Below are positions 7,463-15,460 of a stretch of 28,795 bases of DNA, in pieces. How positions within the stretch are numbered: the first letter of the stretch is position 1; the number at the start of each line of letters is the position of its first letter. The DNA is taken from contig DASUUH010000039.1 in NCBI GenBank assembly GCA_036374175.1, positions 1-28,795 on the forward strand, in the 5' to 3' direction. This DNA comes from JASLBX01 sp036374175 (lineage in GTDB: Bacteria > Actinomycetota > Actinomycetes > Jiangellales > Jiangellaceae). The position numbers and the translations under genes were made by a program. The notes under the pieces are model-generated. The model worked only from the letters and a program-made list of their open reading frames with translations. It did not search any database and was not told the DNA's origin.

Positions 7463-8878
7463 TCAGGCCTCCACCAGTTCGGGCAGGTCGTCGGGCGAAG
7501 ACAACGTGCCGCGGACGGCGGTCGCCGCTGCCACCAGCGGCGAGACCAGGTGGGTACGCCCGCCCCGGCCCTGTCGGCCTTCGAAGTTGCGGTTGGACGT
7601 GGACGCGCTGCGCTCCCCTGGCGCAAGCTGGTCCGGATTCATGCCAAGGCACATGGAGCACCCGGCTGCCCGCCACTCGGCTCCTGCTGCCAGGAAAACT
7701 TCGTGCAAGCCCTCGTACTCCGCCTGCTGCCGCACCCGCATCGAGCCTGGAACGACGAGCATCCGGACGTCATCGGCGACCGTGCGTCCTCGCAGCACGG
7801 CCGCGGCGGCCCGCAGGTCCTCGATGCGTCCGTTGGTACATGAACCGAGGAACACGGTGTCCACCGCGATCGAACGCAGCGCCGTGCCCGGCTTCAGGTC
7901 CATGTACTCCAGCGCGCGCTGCGCGGCGTTGCGCTCGCTCTCGGTCTCGAACAAATCCGGATCCGGGACGGACGCCGAGAGCGGCAGCCCTTGGCCCGGA
8001 TTGGTGCCCCACGTGACGAACGGCTCGATCTCGTCCGCTTGCAGGACGACTTCGGCGTCGAACGCAGCGTCGGCATCGGTTCGCAGCTCGCGCCATTCGT
8101 CCAGTGCCGTGTCCCAGTCCGCACCCTGTGGGGCGTGGGGACGGTCCTTGAGGTAGGCGAACGTCGTCTCGTCTGGGGCGATCATGCCGGCCCGAGCGCC
8201 GGCTTCGATAGACATGTTGCAGATCGTCATCCGCGCCTCCATCGAGAGCGCCTCGATCGCCGAGCCGCGGTATTCGAGGACGTAACCCTGTCCGCCGCCG
8301 GTGCCGATCTTGGCGATGACCGCCAGGATCACGTCCTTGGCCGTCACGCCTGCGGGTAGCTCGCCGTTCACGGTTATTGCCATCGTCTTGAACGGCCGCA
8401 GCGGCAGCGTCTGGGTGGCGAGCACGTGCTCGACTTCACTGGTTCCGATGCCGAAGGCAAGCGCCCCGAACGCCCCGTGCGTGGATGTGTGCGAGTCGCC
8501 ACACACGATCGTCATGCCGGGCTGGGTCAGGCCCAACTGCGGGCCGATGATGTGCACGATGCCCTGTTCGGTGTCACCCATCGGGAACAGGCGGATGCCG
8601 AATTCCTTGCAGTTCTTCCGCAGCGTGTCGACCTGCGTTCGCGAGACGGGGTCGGCGATCGGCAGCTCGATTCCGATCGTCGGCACGTTGTGGTCCTCGG
8701 TGGCGATGGTGAGGTCGGGACGGCGGACCTGACGGCCGGTGAGCCGCAGTCCCTCGAATGCTTGCGGGCTTGTCACCTCGTGGACCAGGTGAAGATCAAT
8801 GTAGAGGAGGTCCGGTTCACCCTCGGCGCGGCGGACGACGTGAGCGTCCCATACCTTTTCGGCCAGGGTCTTGCCCAT
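7463..8878 (-). CDS. leuC: 3-isopropylmalate dehydratase, large subunit
   Basis: Large, iron-sulfur subunit of isopropylmalate isomerase, 471 residues as expected. It begins MGKTLAEKVWDAHVV and contains the conserved VCGDSHTSTHGAFGALAFGIG block, GVTAKDVILAVI, and the three cysteines of the [4Fe-4S] cluster in FLGSCTNGRIEDLR and GCSMCLGMNPD. ATG at 8878 is chosen by homology and GGGGAGG upstream. It is divergent from the IclR-type regulator, with a 112-bp control region that holds an inverted repeat; this pairing (leuCD with ndgR/ltbR) is the known arrangement in Streptomyces and Corynebacterium. Confidence 0.97.
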   Translation of the reverse strand: MGKTLAEKVWDAHVVRRAEGEPDLLYIDLHLVHEVTSPQAFEGLRLTGRQVRRPDLTIATEDHNVPTIGIELPIADPVSRTQVDTLRKNCKEFGIRLFPMGDTEQGIVHIIGPQLGLTQPGMTIVCGDSHTSTHGAFGALAFGIGTSEVEHVLATQTLPLRPFKTMAITVNGELPAGVTAKDVILAVIAKIGTGGGQGYVLEYRGSAIEALSMEARMTICNMSIEAGARAGMIAPDETTFAYLKDRPHAPQGADWDTALDEWRELRTDADAAFDAEVVLQADEIEPFVTWGTNPGQGLPLSASVPDPDLFETESERNAAQRALEYMDLKPGTALRSIAVDTVFLGSCTNGRIEDLRAAAAVLRGRTVADDVRMLVVPGSMRVRQQAEYEGLHEVFLAAGAEWRAAGCSMCLGMNPDQLAPGERSASTSNRNFEGRQGRGGRTHLVSPLVAAATAVRGTLSSPDDLPELVEA

Positions 8879-8954
8879 GATGTGGAATCCTCCCCAAAGA
8901 CAGTGCAGTGATGCGAGGCGAGCCATGTTCCTCGTCAGTAGCTACCAGCGCGAG

Positions 8955-8984
8955 TTGCGATCTCACATCATGAGATGACAGTAT
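8955..8984 (+). promoter_or_regulatory. ndgR promoter with an LtbR/NdgR-type operator between -35 and -10
   Basis: TTGCGA (8955-8960) and CAGTAT (8979-8984) are 18 bases apart, and the -10 ends six bases before the ATG at 8991, so the transcript is probably leaderless. Between them lies a perfect inverted repeat, ATCTCA (8960-8965) / TGAGAT (8971-8976). The inner CACATCATGAGA (8964-8975) resembles the box I remember for LtbR of Corynebacterium, CA(T/C)ATAGTGAGA. It would let the IclR regulator block its own gene, and possibly leuCD, in response to leucine supply. Confidence 0.55.
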
Positions 8985-8990
8985 CGCTCC

Positions 8991-9710
8991 ATGGACAAGT
9001 CTAGCGGAGTTGGCGTCCTCGATAAGGCCGCCCTCGTCCTGTCCGCTCTTGAAGCCGGCCCAGCCACCCTGGCCAACCTCGTCGCGTCGACCGGGCTCGC
9101 CCGGCCGACGGCTCACCGGCTCGCCGTCGCCCTCGAGCATCACCGGATGGTCTCGCGCGACATGCACGGCCGATTCGTACTCGGCCCGCGGCTCAACGAG
9201 CTCGCCACCGCCGCCGGCGAAGACCGGCTGCTGGCCGCAGCCGGGCCGATCCTCGCGCGGTTGCGAGAGCTCACCGGTGAAAGCACCCAGCTTTTCCGGC
9301 GCCAGGGCGATCAGCGGATCTGCGTCGCCGGGGCCGAACGTCCGAGCGGGTTGCGAGACACGATTCCGGTGGGCGCGACGCTGACCATGCTCGCGGGCTC
9401 GGCCGCCCAGGTCCTGCTCGCCTGGGAGGAGCCGGAGCGGATGCACCGGGGCCTGCAGGGCGCGCGGTTCACCGCCACCATGCTCGCCGCCGTCCGCAGG
9501 CGAGGCTGGGCGCAGAGCGTCGGTGAGCGTGAGCCCGGGGTCGCGTCGGTCTCTGCACCGGTCCGCTCGTCCAGCGGCCGGGTGGTCGCGGCCGTGTCGG
9601 TGTCCGGCCCGATCGAACGGCTGACCCGCCAACCCGGCCGGATGCACGCGCCCGCCGTCCTCGCCGCCGCCGACCGGCTGACGACAATTCTCAAGACCGC
9701 CGACGAGTGA
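8991..9710 (+). CDS. ndgR: IclR-family regulator of leuCD (NdgR/LtbR type)
   Basis: A 239-residue IclR-type transcription factor. Residues about 9-60 form the winged helix (VLDKAALVLSAL, ATLANLVASTGLARPTAHRLAVALEHH), and the rest is the effector-binding domain (LRELTGESTQLFRRQGDQRICVAG, VGERE.GVASVSAPVR, VVAAVSVSGP). Location directly opposite leuCD is the standard site of NdgR (Streptomyces), LtbR (Corynebacterium) and AreB, which tie amino-acid synthesis to leucine and other amino acids. The promoter sits on an inverted repeat that is the likely operator. The symbol rests on position and family, not on an experiment. Confidence 0.85.
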   Translation: MDKSSGVGVLDKAALVLSALEAGPATLANLVASTGLARPTAHRLAVALEHHRMVSRDMHGRFVLGPRLNELATAAGEDRLLAAAGPILARLRELTGESTQLFRRQGDQRICVAGAERPSGLRDTIPVGATLTMLAGSAAQVLLAWEEPERMHRGLQGARFTATMLAAVRRRGWAQSVGEREPGVASVSAPVRSSSGRVVAAVSVSGPIERLTRQPGRMHAPAVLAAADRLTTILKTADE

Positions 9711-9803
9711 TTGTTGTTCGACACCTCCTGGGCGGCTGTTGCGCGGGCCGCTGGCGCAGCGTTCGGCCAACGCCGACGTCGTCCCGTCACCGACCGGTGC
9801 GTC

Positions 9804-9840
9804 TTGACGCGCGCTGCATACTGCGTATAGTACTGAGTAT
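9804..9840 (+). promoter_or_regulatory. padR promoter and operator
   Basis: TTGACG (9804-9809), a 16-base spacer and TATAGT (9826-9831) form a strong-looking promoter. The -10 is embedded in dyad sequence: ATACT (9818-9822) and AGTAT (9836-9840), with the palindrome AGTACT (9829-9834) in between. PadR proteins often bind such ATACT/AGTAT-like dyads across their own promoters, so autorepression of the padR-ABC operon is predicted. Confidence 0.6.
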
Positions 9841-9861
9841 GTTAGTGCCACGGGATGGATC

Positions 9862-10431
9862 ATGAGCGTCCGTCACGCCCTCCTCGCCCTCCTCAGCGAG
9901 GAGCCCAAGTACGGGCTACGGCTCCAGCGCGAGTTCGAGCAACGCACCGGCGAGGTGTGGCCGCTGAACGTCGGCCAGGTGTACACCACCCTGCAACGTC
10001 TGGAGCGGGATGGTCTCGTAGCATCGGACGAAACCGGCGGCGCCCAGAAAGACTTCACGATCACGAACGCCGGCCGCACCGAGCTCGTCGACTGGCTCCG
10101 CACGCCACCGTCGTCAGAGATTCCGCCCCGAGACGAATTGGTTATCAAGGTCCTCGTCGCGGTGAAGGTGCCCGGGGTCGATGTCCACGACGTCATCCAG
10201 GCCCATCGGCGGCACCTGGTCGAGACCATGCAGACCTTCACCCAGCTCAAGGCGGAGTCGGGACCGGACGACGTGGGGCTGGCGCTGGTCGTCGACGCTG
10301 AGCTGTTCCGCCTCGAGGGGATAGTGCGCTGGCTCGACGCCGCCGACTCGCGCTTGGGCCGACACGAGGTGGCACCCGATTCCGTCGAGGTTCCCCAGCC
10401 TGCACGTCATGACTCGGAGGTCCGGCGATGA
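9862..10431 (+). CDS. PadR-family transcriptional repressor
   Basis: A 189-residue regulator with the PadR winged helix at the N-terminus (HALLALLSEEPKYGLRLQREFEQRTGEVWPLNVGQVYTTLQRLERDGLV) and a C-terminal coiled dimerisation region (VIQAHRRHLVETMQTFTQLKAE). PadR genes of this layout usually repress the adjacent drug-efflux-type ABC transporter and respond to a small hydrophobic ligand. The start at 9862 lies about 25 bases after the predicted transcription start. Its stop overlaps the start of the next gene (ATGA, 10428-10431), so it is translationally coupled to the ATPase. Confidence 0.9.
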   Translation: MSVRHALLALLSEEPKYGLRLQREFEQRTGEVWPLNVGQVYTTLQRLERDGLVASDETGGAQKDFTITNAGRTELVDWLRTPPSSEIPPRDELVIKVLVAVKVPGVDVHDVIQAHRRHLVETMQTFTQLKAESGPDDVGLALVVDAELFRLEGIVRWLDAADSRLGRHEVAPDSVEVPQPARHDSEVRR

Positions 10432-11154
10432 CACCCATGCTCGAGATGCACCAGGTGTCCAAAACCCACGGGTCTGGCGCAACGGAAGTCCGCGCACTCA
10501 AGGAAGTGAACCTCACGGTCGACCGTGGCGAGCTGGTCGCGATCATGGGACCCAGCGGCTCGGGAAAGAGCACCCTGCTGACGATCGCCGGCAGTCTTGA
10601 AGACGCCACCGAAGGCGAGGTCCTGATCGACGGAGCCGCAGTCTCGGCAATGTCGCGGGACGAGCGCGCCAGGATGCGCCGGCGATCGATCGGCTACGTC
10701 TTCCAGGACTACAACCTGCTGGCCGGCCTCACAGCGGCCGAAAACGTGTCCCTGCCGCTCGAGCTCGACGGCGTCGCCGCGGGGCCCCGCCCGCGCGGCA
10801 GGGCTCGAAGCGCTTCGGACGCTGGGGCTGGCCGACCGGGCCGCTGCCTTCCCCGATGACCTGTCAGGTGGCGAGCAACAACGGGTAGCGATCGCACGCG
10901 CCATCGTGGGACACCGACGCCTCCTCCTCGCCGACGAGCCGTCCGGTGCCCTGGACTCCGCCAACGGCGAAATCGTGATGCGCCTCCTACGCAATGCCTG
11001 TAAGCGAGGAATGGCCGGGATGGTGGTCACCCACGATTCCCAGCTCGCGGCGTGGGCCGACCGGGTGCTGTTTCTCCGCGACGGACGCATGGTCGACCAG
11101 ACCACGGCGCCACGTGGCCCGGAGTCGCTCCTGGACGAGGGTGTGGATCTGTAG
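10428..11154 (+). pseudogene. ABC transporter ATPase (LolD/MacB type) interrupted by a frameshift
   Basis: Read in two frames this is one complete ABC ATPase. Frame one (10428 to a stop at 10859) gives Walker A GPSGSGKST (residues 41-49) and the Q-loop YVFQDYN (Q93). After about codon 120 the homology moves to the other frame: LSGGEQQRVAIARAI (signature), LLLADEPSGALD (Walker B), VVTHD (H-loop), ending at 11154. The change lies in the GC-only run around 10776-10800 (GGGGCCCC and neighbours) and is explained by one extra base. Either the copy is recently broken or the base is a sequencing error in a GC-rich run. A GTG at 10906 could start the second half but would lack Walker A. It should power the downstream permease. 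Confidence 0.75.
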
Positions 11155-13616
11155 TGGCGACGACGCTGTTGTCCGCCCGGCCGACGGGCACCGCAGACGA
11201 CGGGGGCGCTCCAGCACGTCGCGCCATCGTCCGGTGGGCATTGCGGCTGCTTCGCCGAGAGTGGCGTTCCCAGATCCTTGTGACGGCGTTACTCACCCTG
11301 GCCGTGGCGGCGGCGACCGGCGGCGCGTCCGCCGCTTTCAACCTGGCTCCGGCCGAGGGCAACGCCGAACGCGGCTCGGCGGACCAGTCGCTCCACTTCG
11401 ATAACGCTGACCCCGCGGGCATGGCCGTCGATATCGCCGCTGCCGAACAATGGTTCGGCACGATCGACGTGATCGGCCGCCGTTATGTTCCCATCCCGGG
11501 CTTGTTCGACCCGGTCGAGCTCCGGTCGCAGGATCCAGAGGGAGCGTTCGGCGCACCGATGCTCGCTCTCGTGGACGGGCGTTACCCGACAACGAACGGC
11601 GAGATCGCCGTGACGGGTGCCCTGGCCGAGACCCTCGATGTCGGGATCGGAGCGACCGTCGACCTCGACGACACCACGTGGACAGTGGTGGGCGTGGTCG
11701 AGAACCCGAGCGATCTCGGCGACGCGTTCGCCCTGGTCGACCCGAGCCTGGCCGTACGTTCGGAATCGGTGACGATCCTGGCCGGCGGGAGCACCGAACG
11801 AGCTCAGTCGTTCCGCGCACCGAGCGGCGCGTCTCCTACAGCCAGCGGAGGGCCCGACGACGAAGGCGTGATCGCGGCAGTCGGTGTGCTCATGGCGGCG
11901 GCGGTGCTGCTGGCCCTGGTCTCCCTCGTGGCTGGGGCGGGTTTCGTCGTCGTCGCCCAACGCCGGCTTCGCCAGCTGGGAATGTTGGCTGCGACCGGAG
12001 CCACCGAGCGGCACCTGCGCCTGGTCACAGTGGCTAACGGCGCCGTCATCGGCCTCATCGCAGCTGTGACCGGAGCGGTCGTCGGCCTGGTGGCATGGAT
12101 CGTCGTTGTTCCGGGTCTGGAGACGGCTGTCGGCCACCGGATCGCACCAACCAACGTGCCGTGGTGGCTCATCGGGGCTTCGATGATGCTGGCTGTGGTT
12201 GCGGCGACCGCCGCGGCATGGTGGCCGGCCCGGTCGGCTGCCCGCGTTCCGATCATGACCGCCTTGTCCGGCCGGCCGCCGCGACACCGACTGACGGGCC
12301 GGTCCGCGGCAAGAGGCGTACCTCTCGCCGTCATCGGCATCTCCCTCCTCCTGATTGTCGGCAACCTCGTCGACTCGTTCATCGACATCTTGTTGGTCAT
12401 GGCCGGCACCGTGTCGTTCGTCCTCGGAATCCTTCTCCTCGCACCGGTGGCGACCATCCGGGCCGCGTCCCGACCGGCAGCAGGAGCCTGGTTGCCTGTG
12501 CGACTGGCGCTGCGCGATCTTGCCCGGTACGGGGCGCGGTCGGGCGCCGCCTTGGCCGCCATCAGTCTCGCCCTCGGGATCGCCGTGGCCATCGTCCTGA
12601 CCTCCAGCGCCGCCCTCTATGCCTCGAATGCGGAGGGCAACCTGTCCGAAACCCAGCTCCTGGTCAGGATCGGTGAGATTCCGTCGACCGGCGACGTCGC
12701 CCCGGTCCAGGATCGAACTCAAGCCGAAGTCGATCAGCTCGAACGCGCGGTGGACGACATCGCCGCAACTGTGGAGGACGCCACAGTGACCCCGATCGAC
12801 GTTGCCCTCGCCTCGGATTTCGAAGGTATCGACGGCCTGCCCGCGATGGTCCTGACCGAAGAAGTCTCACCGGGTCTCCGACGAATCCTGAGCCTCCTTT
12901 ACGTGGCCACGCCGGAGCTGCTCGACCACTACGACGTCGGCCTCGAAACTGTCGATCCATCGACCGAGATCCTGACCGTCGAGGCAGGCACACTGTGGTT
13001 GGAACCGATCGAACCAGAGGTCGTCCGGGACCCGATACGGCTGAGGCCCGGATACACGTCACTTCCCAGCTCCTTCATCACACCCGCCGGGCTAGGTCAT
13101 CGGGGCTGGGACACGGCCCGAGCCGCGTGGCTGATCGAGGCGACTGCTCCCATCTCCGACGATCAGTCCGCCGAAGCCGTGCAATTGGCGGCCGACGCCG
13201 GAATCACCGTCGAGGCGCGCGACTCCCAGGGCGACCTGCATGCGCTGCGCACTGGCGCCACCGCAGTGGGCATGGTCGTCGCGCTCGGGATCCTGGCCAT
13301 GACCGTGGGATTGATCCGGACGGAAACATCGGGTGAGGTTCGCATCCTCACCGCGACCGGGGCGACAAGCCGGATTCGACGCCACGCCACCGCGGCCACG
13401 TCGGGCGCACTCGCCTTCCTCGGCGCTCTGATCGGCACGGCCGGCGCCTACCTGGCGATCACCGCAGTCTATGCCCGCGATCTTGGCGCCTTGATCCCGG
13501 TGCCGGGCCTGCACCTTGTCCTCATCGGCATCGGCGTCCCGCTGGCCGCCGCAGTTGCCGGATGGTTGCTGGCAGGCAGGGAACCGTCGGCGATCGCCCG
13601 ACACCCGATCGCGTAG
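11154..13616 (+). CDS. FtsX/MacB-type ABC transporter permease
   Basis: An 820-residue membrane protein with two copies of the FtsX-type domain. Predicted helices: residues about 41-62; a large extracellular part to 238; then 240-265, 290-318, 336-357; two more at 387-436; 462-488; a second extracellular part; then 700-722, 748-775 and 784-808 (ten in all). Each half carries the RQLGMLAATGATERHLR or EVRILTATGATSRIRR segment after a helix, the typical FtsX coupling region. GTG at 11154 overlaps the ATPase stop by a base (TAGTG); the open frame upstream is out of homology. Such permeases move substrates out or transmit force to cell-wall or lipoprotein substrates; none is identified here. Confidence 0.9.
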   Translation: MATTLLSARPTGTADDGGAPARRAIVRWALRLLRREWRSQILVTALLTLAVAAATGGASAAFNLAPAEGNAERGSADQSLHFDNADPAGMAVDIAAAEQWFGTIDVIGRRYVPIPGLFDPVELRSQDPEGAFGAPMLALVDGRYPTTNGEIAVTGALAETLDVGIGATVDLDDTTWTVVGVVENPSDLGDAFALVDPSLAVRSESVTILAGGSTERAQSFRAPSGASPTASGGPDDEGVIAAVGVLMAAAVLLALVSLVAGAGFVVVAQRRLRQLGMLAATGATERHLRLVTVANGAVIGLIAAVTGAVVGLVAWIVVVPGLETAVGHRIAPTNVPWWLIGASMMLAVVAATAAAWWPARSAARVPIMTALSGRPPRHRLTGRSAARGVPLAVIGISLLLIVGNLVDSFIDILLVMAGTVSFVLGILLLAPVATIRAASRPAAGAWLPVRLALRDLARYGARSGAALAAISLALGIAVAIVLTSSAALYASNAEGNLSETQLLVRIGEIPSTGDVAPVQDRTQAEVDQLERAVDDIAATVEDATVTPIDVALASDFEGIDGLPAMVLTEEVSPGLRRILSLLYVATPELLDHYDVGLETVDPSTEILTVEAGTLWLEPIEPEVVRDPIRLRPGYTSLPSSFITPAGLGHRGWDTARAAWLIEATAPISDDQSAEAVQLAADAGITVEARDSQGDLHALRTGATAVGMVVALGILAMTVGLIRTETSGEVRILTATGATSRIRRHATAATSGALAFLGALIGTAGAYLAITAVYARDLGALIPVPGLHLVLIGIGVPLAAAVAGWLLAGREPSAIARHPIA

Positions 13617-13638
13617 GAGTCGCGAGAGTCCGTGGTGC

Positions 13639-13664
13639 TGCCCGGATGACGTGACAGCCGGGCA
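13639..13664 (+). terminator. Hairpin after the ABC permease
   Basis: TGCCCGG (13639-13645) and CCGGGCA (13658-13664) form a perfect 7-bp stem with a 12-nt loop, 22 bases after the permease stop. No T run follows; likely an intrinsic terminator of the padR-ABC operon. Confidence 0.45.
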
Positions 13665-13669
13665 CAACA

Positions 13670-13711
13670 AGATCGCCCCTCGCTCGCGTTTCCGCAAGTG
13701 AGGGGCGATCT
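13670..13711 (-). terminator. Terminator of the tRNA transcript
   Basis: Perfect 12-bp stem, AGATCGCCCCTC (13670-13681) and GAGGGGCGATCT (13700-13711), with an 18-nt loop. On the minus strand it follows tRNA-Glu by five bases and is followed by T-rich TGTTGT, so it best fits as the end of the tRNA-Gln/Glu transcript; it may also stop leftover transcription from the ABC operon. Confidence 0.65.
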
Positions 13712-13716
13712 GAATG

Positions 13717-13789
13717 TAGCCCCGACGGGATTCGAACCCGCGCTACCGCCTTGAGAGGGCGGCGTGCTAGGCCACTACACAACGGGGCC
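13717..13789 (-). tRNA. tRNA-Glu (anticodon CUC)
   Basis: A 73-nt cloverleaf. The acceptor stem is GGCCCCG with CGGGGCT (a G-U pair at 1-72) and discriminator A; the D-stem is GTGT/ACGC; the anticodon stem CCGCC/GGCGG encloses the loop CTCTCAA with anticodon CTC; the T-arm has the GGTTCGAATCC core. No CCA is encoded. It lies 61 bases downstream of tRNA-Gln on the same strand and is probably cut from the same precursor. Confidence 0.95.
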
Positions 13790-13850
13790 GTCACGGTGAA
13801 GTACCGCGGCGGCAACTGTACCGGAGGCCGACGCGACAACAAAAACCGTG

Positions 13851-13922
13851 CTGGGGTACCAGGACTCGAACCTAGACTAACGGAACCAGAATCCGTCGTG
13901 CTGCCAATTACACCATACCCCA
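13851..13922 (-). tRNA. tRNA-Gln (anticodon CUG)
   Basis: A 72-nt cloverleaf: acceptor TGGGGTA paired with TACCCCA, discriminator G73 (as tRNA-Gln needs), anticodon stem ACGGA/TCCGT around loop TTCTGGT with anticodon CTG, and a T-arm with GGTTCGAGTCC. No CCA is encoded. It is first in a two-tRNA transcript. In actinobacteria that pair often sits next to gltX, which charges both tRNAs when tRNA-Gln is made through Glu-tRNA-Gln. Confidence 0.95.
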
Positions 13923-13932
13923 CCGTTTCGGA

Positions 13933-13961
13933 CATCTAGCCGACGCCCGAACGCCGGTCAA
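13933..13961 (-). promoter_or_regulatory. Promoter of the tRNA-Gln/Glu transcript
   Basis: On the minus strand, TTGACC (13956-13961), 17 bases, and TAGATG (13933-13938). The -10 ends ten bases before the first base of tRNA-Gln, so processing of only a few bases of 5' leader would be needed. Confidence 0.6.
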
Positions 13962-13999
13962 GGATAGCGGTCGCCGCGCTTGCCATCCAAACCGCGGCG

Positions 14000-15388
14000 C
14001 TACGCGTTCGCAGCTACGACAGATTGACACTTAACCCGCCACTCACCCACGCCGCCGACTCCGACCAGCCGCACTGGTACTCCACGCCGGTCCAGCAGGC
14101 TGGCGGCGATGGAGGCGCGGTGCCCGTTGGAACAGATCAACCAGACCGGCTGGTCCGCAGGCAGTTCGTCCAGCTTCTCGGGCAGATCAGCCAGGAAGAC
14201 GAGGTGGCTGTCGGGGATGGTTCCCCACGCCCATTCCAGCTCCTGCCGCACGTCGACCACATACGGCTTGTCCCCTCGCCGGTGCGCTTCGCACAGATCG
14301 TCCGCACTGACCACGTCGTACGAACCGACCGGGCGCCCGCTGCCGGACCAGGCCTCGAACCCGCCCTGCAGGTAGCCCTCGATACGGGTCCAACCGATCC
14401 GGATCAGCTGGGTCAGCGCCTCCGTCAGCGACTCGTCGAAAGGCTCCGGCAGGACGAGCAGCAGCGGTGCATCGAACGGCAGGAGCCAGCCGATGTACGC
14501 CGCGAAGCCGGAGTTGAGTTCCACGTTCACCGAACCTGGAATATGCGCCGCTGCGAACGCCTCCCGATCGCGGGCGTCGACCACCCACCCGCCGCGTTCG
14601 ATGGCCTGCTCGACCGCGTCGGCGTCCACCGCCGGCGGCTGCGGCAACCGACCCAGGACACCCGCGCCGGCTCGATTGATCGGCGCCATGTGCGCGTAGT
14701 AGGCGGGGTACGCCATAAGTTCGCTGCGCAGCTCGGTCGAGAACTCCTCAAAATCGCCTGCGCGCACGAGCAGGTTGCGGCGGCGCTCGTCGCCGATGGT
14801 GCTGGTGGTCTTCGTCGTCGGCATCGCGGCGACGCAGAAGCTGCCGGCGCCGTGGGTGGGCAGGACCTGTACGTCCTCGGGCAGCTCGGCCAGCTTCGAC
14901 AGCGACTCGTATTGCGCTCGGGTGAGCTCGTCGGTGAACGAGGGCCCAAGCAGGTCGGTTCGGCCGGCAGTGCCGACGAGCAGGCTCCCACCAGTGAAGA
15001 CTGCGTCCGGCCGATCCGCTCCAGTGCGTACCGCCAGCCATGACAGGTGTTCAGGTGTGTGGCCCGGCGTGGCCATGGCGACCAGCCGGAGATCGCCGAT
15101 GGCGAATTCGTAGCCGTCCTCGGCCCCCTGGTGCGCGAACTCGTACCGCCCCTGAGCCGGCAACACCAGGGTCGCGCCCGTGGCCGCACGGATCTCGTGG
15201 GCCCCCGAAACGTAGTCGTTGTGTACGTGCGTCTCTAGCACTGCATGCACGTGCACACCGAGACGCTCCGCGGCAGCCACGAACCGCCAGGCGTCCCGCT
15301 GTGGATCGACGATCACCGCCTCGTCGCCGGACCGCACCAGGTAGCTGTTGTCACCAAGCCCTGGTGTGACGAACACCTCGAAATCCAT
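14000..15388 (-). CDS. Metallo-beta-lactamase fold protein with two rhodanese domains
   Basis: A 462-residue cytosolic protein. Residues 1-240 form a metallo-beta-lactamase domain of the ETHE1/persulfide-dioxygenase type: THVHNDYVSGAH (H54, H56, D58), PGHTPEH (H110) and THGAG (H179). Residues about 260-350 and 357-455 are rhodanese domains. The second has an active-site cysteine (C419 in ICSNGHRA); the first has no cysteine at that position (LVLPEPFDES) and is probably catalytically dead. The metal-bridging aspartate usually seen in FTGD is glycine here (FTGGSLL). Proteins of this build oxidise or relay persulfide sulfur. ATG at 15388 has AAGGGTGG upstream. It is divergent from the ArsR repressor and probably controlled by it. 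Whether it is a true dioxygenase is open. Confidence 0.85.
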   Translation of the reverse strand: MDFEVFVTPGLGDNSYLVRSGDEAVIVDPQRDAWRFVAAAERLGVHVHAVLETHVHNDYVSGAHEIRAATGATLVLPAQGRYEFAHQGAEDGYEFAIGDLRLVAMATPGHTPEHLSWLAVRTGADRPDAVFTGGSLLVGTAGRTDLLGPSFTDELTRAQYESLSKLAELPEDVQVLPTHGAGSFCVAAMPTTKTTSTIGDERRRNLLVRAGDFEEFSTELRSELMAYPAYYAHMAPINRAGAGVLGRLPQPPAVDADAVEQAIERGGWVVDARDREAFAAAHIPGSVNVELNSGFAAYIGWLLPFDAPLLLVLPEPFDESLTEALTQLIRIGWTRIEGYLQGGFEAWSGSGRPVGSYDVVSADDLCEAHRRGDKPYVVDVRQELEWAWGTIPDSHLVFLADLPEKLDELPADQPVWLICSNGHRASIAASLLDRRGVPVRLVGVGGVGEWRVKCQSVVAANA

Positions 15389-15419
15389 CGGGTCGCCACC
15401 CTTCGTTAAAGTTTTCGTT

Positions 15420-15454
15420 GTCCAATTGACTTATTGAACGACGAACTCTAGGTT
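15420..15454 (+). promoter_or_regulatory. Divergent control region: ArsR promoter and its likely operator
   Basis: TTGACT (15426-15431), 17 bases and TAGGTT (15449-15454) form a good promoter whose transcript would begin at the ATG at 15461. GTCCAAT (15420-15426) and ATTGAAC (15433-15439) form a 7-bp dyad with one mismatch and six bases between, covering the -35. The stretch is markedly AT-richer than its surroundings. Binding of the ArsR protein here would repress its own gene and the divergent rhodanese gene. Confidence 0.6.
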
Positions 15455-15460
15455 TTGTCT

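Noticed and set aside
6888..8156. A 422-codon plus-strand open frame over leuD and leuC
   Set aside because: Antisense to two well-identified leucine genes; low-complexity, arginine-rich product.
10428..11154. Programmed ribosomal frameshifting in the ABC ATPase
   Set aside because: There is no slippery heptamer with a downstream stop or stem typical of programmed sites, and ABC ATPases are not known for this. A real mutation or a sequencing error is simpler.
13717..13922. tRNA-Gln or tRNA-Glu as an attachment site for a mobile element carrying the sulfur module
   Set aside because: No integrase, no transposase and no second copy of a tRNA 3' end could be found near 22,072.
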